DNA of 64,000 nt from Craspedostauros australis (Eukaryota > Bacillariophyta > Bacillariophyceae > Mastogloiales > Achnanthaceae), in assembly GCA_026770025.1 (NCBI GenBank), contig JAMXDE010000049.1, forward strand, positions 310,001 to 374,000, given 5' to 3'. The stretch's first letter is position 1; each line of letters starts with the position of its first letter. A program made the translations under genes and the position numbers. Of the stretch, positions 48,703 through 58,005 are shown one piece after another. The notes below the pieces were generated by a model. It searched no databases, was not told the DNA's origin, and saw only the letters and a list, made by a program, of their open reading frames with translations.

Positions 48703-49535
48703 CCTCTTCAACTCTCTACGACTACTATATAATGTAATAGTATGATAGTACGATAGTGGTATCGTATTATATGATGGAGGGTACTCAGTTGTGTTCCTTG
48801 TGCCGACCAATGTCGTCTCCCAACAGAAGCAACGAAGAACAAATCGCAACCGCAGGAGTGACACGCCAAACCTTCCTCTTTCTCCACTTCTCCACATCAA
48901 AGACCACGGAGGGTAAGCGCTCTCACTAATTATCGGCTGTCGTGTGTGAACTGGGACCACACCCACCAACAGAAATGTGACACTCGAATCTTTTCACGTG
49001 AGCGCCAAAAGCGTGACATCCTCGACAATATTGGCTTAGTGCGTGTCGTGCCTGGATGGACGTGCTGGCGCGGATTGGCAAATTTGGCACGGTGTGCCGC
49101 GAGGGCTTCGGGATTGCCAAGACTTGGGCTTCTCGAAACTGTCGCAACGGTTTCTTGTCAGAACGGTTATTTCGGTTGATCTTGTCTGTCGGCTTCTCGT
49201 TCGTGAGCGCATCATCGCATCCGCAATGTCTCGAGATCGCGGAGGAGGAGTCGTGTCTTTCCCAATCGTGCATTCTCTCTCGACACATGAGTATCTCCCG
49301 CTTGCTCTCTCGCTGTCCTTCTTCCTTCCTTCTTCCTCGCTGCGTTGAGTCAGTGAAGCCGCTCTGGTTGAGAGAGAGGGGGAGGCAACCAATCAACCAT
49401 GGGAATGCTCTACTCAATACTCGGAGGATATCTACGACCTGAGACTACTACTCTTCTCTCTCTTTCTCTCCAGAGAGCGAGAGAGAGCATGCTTGACCTC
49501 ACCCATAGTGTTCTTCTTCACCAACATCACCAACC
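48703..49535. other. Intergenic, 5' flank of flavoprotein copy 4
   Basis: A TATATAATGTAATAG tract lies at about 48725-48740, 25-40 bases upstream of the start, and could be a TATA-like core element or 5' UTR. A CTCTC-CA-GAGAG inverted motif lies at 49466-49477. No gene is seen. Confidence 0.45.
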
Positions 49536-50921
49536 TCACCAACCTCCTCCTCTTCTACTACTGCCGCCACCACCATCTTCGTCATCATCCCCAAAGAACC
49601 CGGTCGTCTGATAGATGATCTTGAGAGCGAACTTGTTCATGTTCTCCGCCGTCGATCCGAACTTGTCGACGATGCGTTTGCCTGCCGCGTAGGTACGACC
49701 CGAGAAGTCCTCCCGCACGCTGTCGCGCAGCAGCTTCGCGTTGAACTGCATGTGATGCAGGATCTTGCCGGCGCTGTTGCGGAATCTGGACGGGAAGGTC
49801 ATCTGCTTGTCGTTGCTGGATTGCGATTCCTTCGTGCTGCTGCTGGTCCGGTCGTCTGCGGATTTGGGGCCGTCGCTCTTGTTGGTGCTGTTGTTTTCTT
49901 CGTACTCGTTTTCCGAAATATCCTCCACCACCTGCTGGTAAATCACTTCCAGCACGCCCAATTGCAGCGTGATGATGCGATCCCGCAGTCTGGACGATGC
50001 CCAACCTTTGTGCGAGATGTCCCGCACGCTGACGCCTGTCGATGTGTAGGGAGCCACCGCAGCGATGCTTTCCTCGTTGTTCAATCCTCTGCGGCTCAAC
50101 GAAGGATCCTCGCGGCTGTTCTGACCACGGGCATTCGCACTTGGGTTGAGATTCATGTTGACGTCCGGCGATTTACCATCGGCGCTGCGCAGGACCAGCA
50201 AATCAACGCGCGTGGATCCGTAGCAATCCCAATCCTGAGCTGGGAACAGCACGGACGTGTTGGTCGGCGAGTTGGACGCCATCATGGCATTGGTCGCCTT
50301 GTTCGATTTGTTCTTCAGGTTGTGATTCAGCGAGTGGGGTGACTCCGCGTCGCTCTCTATCTCATCTGTTTCAGCCGTATCGTTGCGCTGTTGGCTACCA
50401 TTCCCATCACCATGTTTGTCCTTGCCATCCGCACCACTGCCACTATCCGCAGCACCATCCTCGCCATCCACTTGCCAAGACCCGGCCATGCCTTCCGGAT
50501 ACACGAGCACTTGTGTCTCCATCGCCGTCTGCAAGGCCTGCTCCGCCGGCACATCCTCACCATCGTTCGTGGAGGGATTCTGCGCCGCGATCTGCTGCGA
50601 GAAGACCTGGATGGCCTGCTCACGTGGCACCGTCTTCCAGATGTCCACCAGCTCCAATTGCGAAGCGACGCCGCGGCAGGCACCGGTCGTGCGCAGCAGC
50701 TCCTCCTTCTGGTTGCTCAGCGACAGCTTTCCGCGGCACGTGTAGCGGTAGATCATGGGACGCACCAGCTCCTGCGGCGCGTGGCCTCGGCCGGGGTCGC
50801 CGCCGATCGTGCTGCGTCGTGACAGCGCGGAGAAGCGGCGGTCGCCCATTGCGGTTGTCGCGTTGTGATTCACGTCCCGTGTTGGCGTTACGGCAGCGCC
50901 GTTTCCGTTGTTGTTCACCAT
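49536..50921 (-). CDS. Unknown protein with disordered centre and conserved-looking ends
   Basis: 461 residues from the ATG at 50921 (MVNNNGNGAAVTPTRD); the frame upstream is AT-rich and unlikely to be translated. Residues about 50-140 look structured: LVRPMIYRYTCRGKLSLSNQ, LELVDIWKTVPREQAIQVF and TQVLVYPEGMAG. The centre is Ser/Asn/Asp-rich and probably disordered. The last 150 residues contain a helical region (LRDRIITLQLGVLEVIYQQV, then FNAKLLRDSVREDFSGRTYA) and the tail KFALKIIYQTTGFFGDDDED followed by a Gly/Ser/Arg-rich end. No signal peptide, TM helix or catalytic motif is recognised. I do not know the family. The alternating order and disorder suggests a scaffold or regulatory protein. 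Confidence 0.7.
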   Translation of the reverse strand: MVNNNGNGAAVTPTRDVNHNATTAMGDRRFSALSRRSTIGGDPGRGHAPQELVRPMIYRYTCRGKLSLSNQKEELLRTTGACRGVASQLELVDIWKTVPREQAIQVFSQQIAAQNPSTNDGEDVPAEQALQTAMETQVLVYPEGMAGSWQVDGEDGAADSGSGADGKDKHGDGNGSQQRNDTAETDEIESDAESPHSLNHNLKNKSNKATNAMMASNSPTNTSVLFPAQDWDCYGSTRVDLLVLRSADGKSPDVNMNLNPSANARGQNSREDPSLSRRGLNNEESIAAVAPYTSTGVSVRDISHKGWASSRLRDRIITLQLGVLEVIYQQVVEDISENEYEENNSTNKSDGPKSADDRTSSSTKESQSSNDKQMTFPSRFRNSAGKILHHMQFNAKLLRDSVREDFSGRTYAAGKRIVDKFGSTAENMNKFALKIIYQTTGFFGDDDEDGGGGSSRRGGGW

Positions 50922-51641
50922 GGTATTTGTATAATGTAATATAATATAATATAATATTATGTAATAGATCGTACTCAAGTATGCTCCAGGAAGCTGCTAT
51001 GGTGCAGTTCTTGATGTTGTGCAGACTCAAACATGGTTGCCATCATGGTCGTTGGGTCATTGCCGAACCTGTCACCTTGGTGCCGGAGAGCGATTTCGCC
51101 ATGTGTCTGCGATCAACTGTCTTGTGCATAATCGACCCCTTGGACTCAATGCGGATTTGAACTTGTTGTGACGGACAGACGCTCGTTCCCGCAAACCAAT
51201 CGACCATGGCGCCAAAAATCGAAAGGAACGATTCTGCGTCGTTCGTCTCACACCGAAGAAAACAACAACACGCTGCAACCAACGAGCTGCCGACTGCGAC
51301 AACACAATACTTGCATACTCCACCCGCATGTACGCTCATCCCGCATCGATCATCAACCGAAGCGACTTTGGCAAGTGAAGCGTCACGTCAACTGGAATCG
51401 CACCTGAGAATCAGCTTCCGCGTCAATCCACTGTTACCTTCTTGTTCTTTATCCGCACACGCCACACCTTCTGCGACCACTCATCCATCGATCCATCAAG
51501 CAGACATCAGGCTCCAGCGACGTCAAACAGCTCGCACGCAACAAGCAGAGGCCGAGACACGCGGATAACCAAGCCAGTACGCAGCAACACCAGCAACACC
51601 AGCGCCTATAGGAACAGCAACAGCAACAATCAGCGACAACC
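50922..51641. other. Divergent intergenic region upstream of the unknown protein and NIP7
   Basis: A striking ATAATATAATATAATATT tract lies at about 50936-50960, immediately upstream of the minus-strand start. The last 150 bases before NIP7 are CA/AGC-rich, like other 5' leaders here. No gene is seen. Confidence 0.5.
50933..50962. repeat. (ATAAT)n AT-rich tract at a gene start
   Basis: Tandem ATAAT-like pentamers lie within 45 bases upstream of the ATG at 50921. Similar tracts occur near 8985, 15130, 17825, 19942 and 48728, on either side of genes, so the role is unclear. Confidence 0.6.
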
Positions 51642-52618
51642 ATGAGACCGCTCACAGAAGACGAGACCAAGACGTTATTCCTGAAATTATCGGAATACAT
51701 CGGCAAGAACATTGAGAAATTGATCAACCGCAGTGACGAACGGCATTGCTTCCGGTTGCTCAAGGATCGCGTGTACTACATCAGTGAATCTCTGCTCAAG
51801 GCATCCACCATGATCCACAGGGACAACACGCTGCATGTTGGCACCTGTCTGGGAAAGTTCACAAAGAGCGGCAAGTTCCGCTTGCACGTCACAGCCATCG
51901 AATATCTATCGCAGTACGCCAAGGTACGAGTATGCGTGTGTGTGACTGTGTGCGTGTGTGGTATCGAGGCCTTATTGGAGAGTTGGAGGTTGGGAGTGAT
52001 ATCATTGCAATAGTTGTCACTCACAAGAGGAAGAAGGCAAAGGGAATGAGAATGGAGTGCATTCATGAATGGAGGCCTTTGGCATCGCTTCGAAGACGGA
52101 TACAGCGCATTGCAATCGCAAGATGGCTGCAGTGATTACAAGCTGTGCTTGCTCTGGCAGACGCATTTTCAGGAAGATTATTATTCTGCCAAATACAAGA
52201 TCGCAAGGCATCACAACAACGCCGCTGACGCAACATCATCTGTTTGTGTATGATATCCGTAGTCTCACATTATTATCCTCGCATTCACTTTGTTCCTCAC
52301 ACAACTTCACATTTCGGTCTTACTCCACTCAATCTGCACTCCACATTGTTCCAGTACAAGGTCTGGGTCAAACCAAGCGCGGAGATGTCATTTCTGTACG
52401 GCAACCACATTCCCAAATCCGGCCTGGCACGCATGACAGAAGACACGCCTCAATATGCCGGTGTCGTAGTGTACAATATGAGCGACATTGCCTTGGGATT
52501 CGGTGTTGCGGCCCAAGCCACCCTGCACTGCCAGTCGTTAGAGCCGACAGCCAACGTGGTTCTGCATCAGGCCGACATCGGCGATTATCTGAGAGGGTTG
52601 GAAGATGATATGTTTTAG
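51642..52618 (+). CDS. NIP7: NIP7, 60S ribosome biogenesis factor (spliced)
   Basis: Exon 1 51642-51923, intron 51924-52354 (431 nt, AAG/GTACGA...TTCCAG), exon 2 52355-52618, phase 0 at the join. The 181-residue product matches the usual length of about 180. [20 protein letters not shown] is the standard NIP7 start, and the junction gives [19 protein letters not shown], which is the expected continuation. The N-terminal pre-PUA domain contains [20 protein letters not shown]. The C-terminal PUA-type RNA-binding domain contains [15 protein letters not shown] and [21 protein letters not shown]7 binds 27S pre-rRNA in nuclear pre-60S particles. No key region is missing. The 5' leader is CA/AGC-rich. 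Confidence 0.95.
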
Positions 52619-53174
52619 GAGGTGGTGCGCCCGTGCGAGTGCTCCTGCAAGGAGGCTCTCTGCAGAGAGAGCAAGCACAAGTACGTAATAGAGCGAAGCA
52701 GAACAAAGTACTCTCTCCAGAGAATAATTGTATACTCAATACTCTATACTCAAGCACACTACCTATTGCATGCACGTTAAGGTGGAGCATCAGTGGCGAC
52801 AGCTGCTCTCTGGAATACGTGCGAGTCATGGCACATGTGGGTATTGGTGATACTCGTGCGTGCACTATCACAACACGTGCAAATCAAGCAATACACCTAC
52901 ATTCGAATGTAAAGCCTATTCCTACTTGACTCATTCGACTATAGTTTTTCGATTCGTTTCGTTGTTTGTCTTTTTGTGTTGGGGCGTTTCTTCGTTGGGA
53001 GAGGTCGACCATGACACAACCCAAAACAGAACGCCGTCGTTCCTGCCGCGATCAACCCAAACACACAAAAGACGAGAGCGGCTTCCTTCAATTTGGATAC
53101 CTCTTGACGATCAACAGCAGAAGACAAGCAATAGAGACAAGCAACAGAGACAAGCAACCAATTGAACATTCACC
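52619..53174. other. Intergenic between NIP7 and RPT1, with CT/GA palindromes
   Basis: A perfect 14-bp palindrome (CTCTCTGCAGAGAG) lies at 52656-52669 and a related CTCTCTCCAGAGA at 52711-52723. The RPT1 5' leader is CA/AGC-rich. No gene is seen. Confidence 0.5.
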
Positions 53175-54917
53175 ATGAGCGCCGGAGAATGCCAAACGAG
53201 CAACCGCAATGATTATGACGAGGTGAGTCGAAAGGATACCAACAGAGCCAACGACGAAGCCAACGACGGAACCAATTGCAGAATCAGGGACAGAACTGAG
53301 TGGAGGCTTCTGCTCCACTCCAACGAAGAGCGTTGTCAGACGATGCGACGGTTCCGGTGTTTGCCTCATCATCTGTTGTGTCACTCAATCTCATCACGAG
53401 GCGCTGCTTTCCTTTGTTTCGATGCATCATGGGTGTGTCTCACATGCAATGTGTGCATCGTGCTTGTGTGGCTGTTCGTGCACTGACCGCTGCTTTCAAC
53501 ATCGCTCCATCCAATCCGCTGCTCCGCCTTCTGCATCCAATACTCCAATCTACTGCATTCAATGTCCCATCTCATGTTTGGATCAACTGCGCAGGAGAAG
53601 GAGGACGACGCCCCACCACCGCTCGATGAGGGCGATATCGCCCTGCTGAAGTCGTACGGTTTGGGACCGTACTCCACCTCCATCAAGACTCTGGAGGAGG
53701 AGATCAAGAAGCACCAGCAGACCGTGAAGGACCTGATTGGGATCAAGGAGAGCGACACCGGTCTCAGCCCGCCCAGCATGTGGGATCTCGTGGGCGACAA
53801 GCAGATGATGTCCGAGGAGGCGCCGTTGCAGGTGGCCCGATGCACGAAGATCATCGCTGGCGATTCCAACGACTCCGGCGGTTCCGGTGGTGGCGGCAAC
53901 AACTTTGCCAACAACCAGTCGTCCGCAGGTACGGGCAACAAGTACGTGATCAACGTCAAGCAGATCGCCAAGTTCGTGGTTGGCCTGGGTGAGAAGGTGG
54001 CACCGACGGACATCGAAGAGGGAATGCGCGTTGGCGTCGACCGATCCAAGTACAGCATCCAGATCCCGCTGCCACCGAAGATCGATCCCACCGTGTCGTT
54101 GATGACGGTGGAGGACAAGCCAGATGTCACGTACGATGACGTCGGTGGCGCCAAGGACGCCATGGAGAAGCTCCGCGAGGTCCTGGAAACGCCGCTGCTG
54201 CATCCGGAACGATTTGTCACCCTGGGCATCGACCCGCCGAAGGGCATCCTGCTGTTCGGACCACCGGGGACGGGAAAGACGCTGAGTGCCCGCGCTGTGG
54301 CCAACCGCACCGACGCCTGCTTCATCCGCGTGATCGGATCCGAACTGGTGCAGAAGTACGTCGGAGAGGGTGCGCGCATGGTCCGCGAGCTGTTCACCAT
54401 GGCCCGATCGAAGCGCGCCTGCATCGTCTTCTTCGATGAGGTGGACGCCATCGGCGGTGCGCGTGGAGGCAGCGACGACAACGGATCCGACAACGAGGTC
54501 CAGCGTACGATGCTTCAGATCGTCACGGAGCTGGATGGTTTCGATGCCAGAGGTAACATCAAGGTGCTGATGGCCACGAATCGTCCCGACACTCTGGACC
54601 CCGCCCTGCTGCGTCCCGGACGTCTGGACCGCAAGGTCGAATTCGCCCTGCCCGATCTGGAGGGCCGCGGGCACATCCTGAAGATCCACTCGAAGCGAAT
54701 GAACTGCGACAGGGACATCCGATTCGAGCTGGTGGCCCGGCTGTGCCCCAACACGACAGGCGCCGAGCTGCGGTCCGTGTGCACCGAGGCCGGTATGTTC
54801 GCCATCCGAGCACGACGCAAGTCCGTGAGCGAGAAGGACTTTTTGGATTCCGTCAACAAGGTCGTGAAGGGCTACAAGAAGTTCTCCTCCACGCCCAAGT
54901 ACATGGTGTACAACTAA
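53175..54917 (+). CDS. RPT1/PSMC2: 26S proteasome regulatory ATPase RPT1 (spliced)
   Basis: Exon 1 53175-53222 (16 codons, ending NDYDE), intron 53223-53594 (372 nt, GTGAGT...GCGCAG), exon 2 53595-54917, phase 0, giving 456 residues. The second exon opens [18 protein letters not shown], the hallmark of RPT1/S7. The order is coiled-coil ([18 protein letters not shown]), OB domain, and AAA+ ATPase with Walker A GPPGTGKT (near 238) and Walker [11 protein letters not shown] (near 294). An SRH-like stretch [19 protein letters not shown] and a C-terminal STPKYMVYN complete it. RPT1 is one of six ATPases of the 19S base that unfold substrates. Oddity: a Gly/Ser/Asn-rich insert of about 25 residues (near 105-130) interrupts the OB domain. 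Without splicing, an ATG at 53562 would give a shorter but wrong N terminus. Confidence 0.95.
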
Positions 54918-55351
54918 CTAACAGCGCAATGCGAGAGATCGGTACGGTAGAGTGGTCTACATACAATACAACATGATATGATAATGAGGAACGTAAACTT
55001 GAATGGTATCCATAGAGTTTAGAGTATAGCGAATGGAATTGTAGCGCAAGCAGCTTGGTGCATCCCTGTTGTGGGTTCCTGTGCTGAAATGAATTGGAGT
55101 ATACGAGAATTGAGTTGCGGATCAACGTCATGGTGAGAAGTGTCGAATATCGTGTTGATGCGCTTCGGCTGATCATCTCCTTGGTCACCACGATCAGTCG
55201 AATCCTCGGCGCTGTATTATGTGCTTCGAGAGACTGATCGGCATCCAAGAACTCTCCAGAGAGGTGTGGAAGTATGATGAATGCATAGAATAGAATAGTC
55301 TTTATGATTTATTAATTGATCTCTGCTCTAACCTGACGCGACGCAACGCCA
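54918..55351. other. Convergent intergenic region
   Basis: Between the RPT1 stop and the 3' end of the acidic protein gene. CTCTC-CA-GAGAG lies at 55252-55263. No gene is seen. Confidence 0.5.
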
Positions 55352-56326
55352 TCAATCCTCAATGATGACCTCCTCGTACACGTAATACCCCTCATCGTCG
55401 ACGTAGACCTTATCGAGCATGAATTCATCATCATCGTAATAGGTTTCATCATCATCTTCTTCAATGACGATCTCCTCGTACCCCAATTCCTCGAGCTGCT
55501 CCTCGTAATACTCCTGCCGAAAATCATCGAGCTCGGTGGGAATGTAGAAAAATTCCCTGCGATCCTGCTCGTCCAACTTGGGAATGAGGTTGACGGTGAT
55601 CTGATCGCTGAAGGAGACGGTCGATGATTGTCGTTGCAGGTGTCCCGGTCGTCTCATCGATGATTGACGTTGCAGCTGTCGGCGCAACGGTGCTGGTTTG
55701 TTGCGCGGTGGCGAGTCCTGCGATATCATGGATGAGAGGAGACAATCATCTTGCGGATTGGGTTGATGCTGCGACAACGGCGGTGGTGGCAGCAGGAAGG
55801 AGGACGTCGTGGAGAAGAGGAGGGACGTCGTGGGCGCGGAGACGGGCGACGACAGCGGCCTGCCCCGCGATGCGATGACGTCGGCCGCCGTTCGTTTGGG
55901 CGAGAGGAAGACCCTGTTGCGCAACGATCGTCTGGTTGCACTCAAGGTCTTGCGGCGGCTGCTGCTGCTGGTTGGTCGCGTTCTGTTGTCATGATGGCTG
56001 TTGTTGAGGCCGTTGTTGAGGCTGTGATGGCTGTGGCTTTGACTGCGACTGTCGTTGTCATCGTCATTGTCGCAAACGAGGGGAGAGGAGATGCCGAAGA
56101 AGCAGTTGCGCAGGGTGGAGCGTCTGCGGCGCTGCTGCGAGAGAGGCGACAGCATGATGCCGTTGCTGGTTGTGAGAATGGCCGTGCCGTCCTCTTCCGT
56201 CCATGGTGATGATGGTCCTCCTCCTGAAGCAGAGGTGGTGGCAGCATCAGCAGAGGAGGCGCCATGGTGGATGACATCGTCGCTGCCAGCTGGGAAGCTC
56301 CTGCAGGTCATCATTGCTTTTGTCAT
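55352..56326 (-). CDS. Basic/acidic regulatory-like protein with a diatom-type short motif
   Basis: 324 residues, ATG at 56326. The first 200 residues are Ser/Pro/Arg-rich and look disordered. Two RQSS sites (LQRQSSMRR and LQRQSSTVSF) are candidate basophilic-kinase sites. The motif region near 240-280 reads VSFSDQITVNLIPKLDEQ followed by REFFYIPTELDDFRQEYYEE. That order, a V-x-F strand, an I-P element and an aromatic pair before an acidic helix, matches a short module I know as common in uncharacterised diatom proteins. The last 45 residues are almost wholly Asp/Glu/Tyr (DETYYDDDEFMLDKVYVDDE). No catalytic domain, signal peptide or TM helix is seen. Role unknown; it is perhaps a phosphorylation-controlled adaptor. 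Confidence 0.65.
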   Translation of the reverse strand: MTKAMMTCRSFPAGSDDVIHHGASSADAATTSASGGGPSSPWTEEDGTAILTTSNGIMLSPLSQQRRRRSTLRNCFFGISSPLVCDNDDDNDSRSQSHSHHSLNNGLNNSHHDNRTRPTSSSSRRKTLSATRRSLRNRVFLSPKRTAADVIASRGRPLSSPVSAPTTSLLFSTTSSFLLPPPPLSQHQPNPQDDCLLSSMISQDSPPRNKPAPLRRQLQRQSSMRRPGHLQRQSSTVSFSDQITVNLIPKLDEQDRREFFYIPTELDDFRQEYYEEQLEELGYEEIVIEEDDDETYYDDDEFMLDKVYVDDEGYYVYEEVIIED

Positions 56327-58005
56327 GCTTTGCTGTTGCTAGTCTGCGCGTACGAGTCACTCAATGGGTGGAGCGTTGGGTAGTATTAGACGAGCTACGA
56401 TGTGTTCTTTGTGTGTGTTTCTCCGTTCTTCACTCTCCTTTTGTTCGCTTGTGATGTAATGCAATGGTGGGTGTGCTGTGATGGTGGGTGTGGATGTGAT
56501 GGATCAGTGGAGTCTGTCAGCTGGATACCTTGCCTTGCCTCTTTGATTGCCTCTTGTCTCTGCTTCGTTTCAAAGGCCTCGGCGTCCCAATGGATTGTTT
56601 GGCCTTGGTTGCTGCCAATTGTTCTGAGCGATCTTGGGTGGCTTCACTTGTTGGAGGTCCTATCGCATCCAAGACATGCACGTCCAATTGCAACCTTTTC
56701 ACGCAGCTCGCACGGAGATACTTTGGATGCTGTTGTTGTTGTTATCGTTATTGCTTCTGAGTTGCCTTTCTTTGTCCCGAGTTGTGCAGAGAGAGAGAGA
56801 GAGAGAGGTAATCAATCTCAATGCAGACAGAGAGGCGGTCTTGTCGGTTGGCTTTCGTCGCTTTGTCTTTGCTCGGATGTTGTTGTTGTTGTTGCACCGT
56901 CTTGTGTGCGCTGCGTTCGTGTTGTTCTTGGTGCAGTTGTGCCTCTCTGTTTCTTCCTCTCTGTTTCTTGCTCTCTGCTTCGTCGTCTTGTTGCTGTCGT
57001 GGCTGTTGTCCGCGTTACGCAACCACGCATCGTGTTGCTGCGCGCATCTCTTTCGTGATGTTGCGCCAGCGCGGGTTCGAACATAGAGTATCTTCTGGTC
57101 GTGGAACTGTTGGGCACATTTAGGAACGCGCCAATGACTTCCACTTATGCCAACGAGGCATAAACGCACTTTCCGTTGACGCGAGTGTTTGGCATTGACA
57201 GTTTCCTCCCAGTCACATGCCTGCGTCCTCACATTTTGGCATCAACACAGTGCAGTGCAATCAACACACGCAGACAACATAGACAGAGCACTGATGGATG
57301 AAGCAATGTGAATTGCTCAGCATCCACTCACAAATCATGAACTGAAATGGGAGAGTACCAGCACAACAAGCTTCCATTTCTTGCCGACCATGGCGGAATT
57401 GCTTCTCGCTGTTCTGCTGCCCATCGATCGTACGACTTCAGGCCCAACAAAACGGGATCGCTCACCATCAGCGCAGCACAACCTCGTGGGTACAATCGAC
57501 AAAACAAACATCAATGGCCGACCAAACCAAGCGCTGTCTTTGGCCATGGTTTCACACAGCGTCAGCAAATGCAGCACTCACATCGTGCTCTGCCAACACT
57601 GCTCCCATCGTATTGGTATTGGGCAACCGCGTCACATGATCCGCCAGTCGTCAAAAGCAAGACCACGGCAACAGCCGCGACAAGGTGGCGCCAACCGCGA
57701 TCATCAAAACTTGTTCTTGTCTTGGGAGACATCAACAAATTCTTCTTCTTGATTTCTCATCATTGAATCGAACAAGTCGTCTATATCTTGATTACTTCTG
57801 ATAGACGCAACTATGCATCGGCACGATCACTTTCACGCAATCCTGCAATGCTTCCTAGGGTGCACGTAGAGTACTCGTCCTCGTACTCTAAGAGAGAGGT
57901 AAACGCTGCCTTGCTGTGATATTGTTGCAGAGCACTCCGTCGAACACCGCATTGTTCGTGCACATAGTCTAAGAGGAGCGTACATCGTATCATAGCGTGC
58001 GTCCC
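56327..58005. other. Intergenic, 1.7 kb, no supported gene
   Basis: Plus-strand frames at 56402-57058 and 56634-57086, and minus frames over the same interval, encode only Ser/Leu/Cys- or Arg/Thr-rich low complexity. A GA repeat lies at about 56790-56808. A short inverted repeat AGAGTAC/GTACTCT lies at 57868-57874 and 57883-57889. Confidence 0.5.

Noticed and set aside
57060..57090. GGGTTCGAAC box resembling a tRNA T-loop
   Set aside because: Flanking bases do not form a T-stem, and no acceptor or anticodon arms are found upstream.
56402..57232. Overlapping frames on both strands with Cys/Leu- or Arg/Thr-rich products
   Set aside because: Low-complexity T/G-rich DNA opens frames on both strands; no domain pattern.
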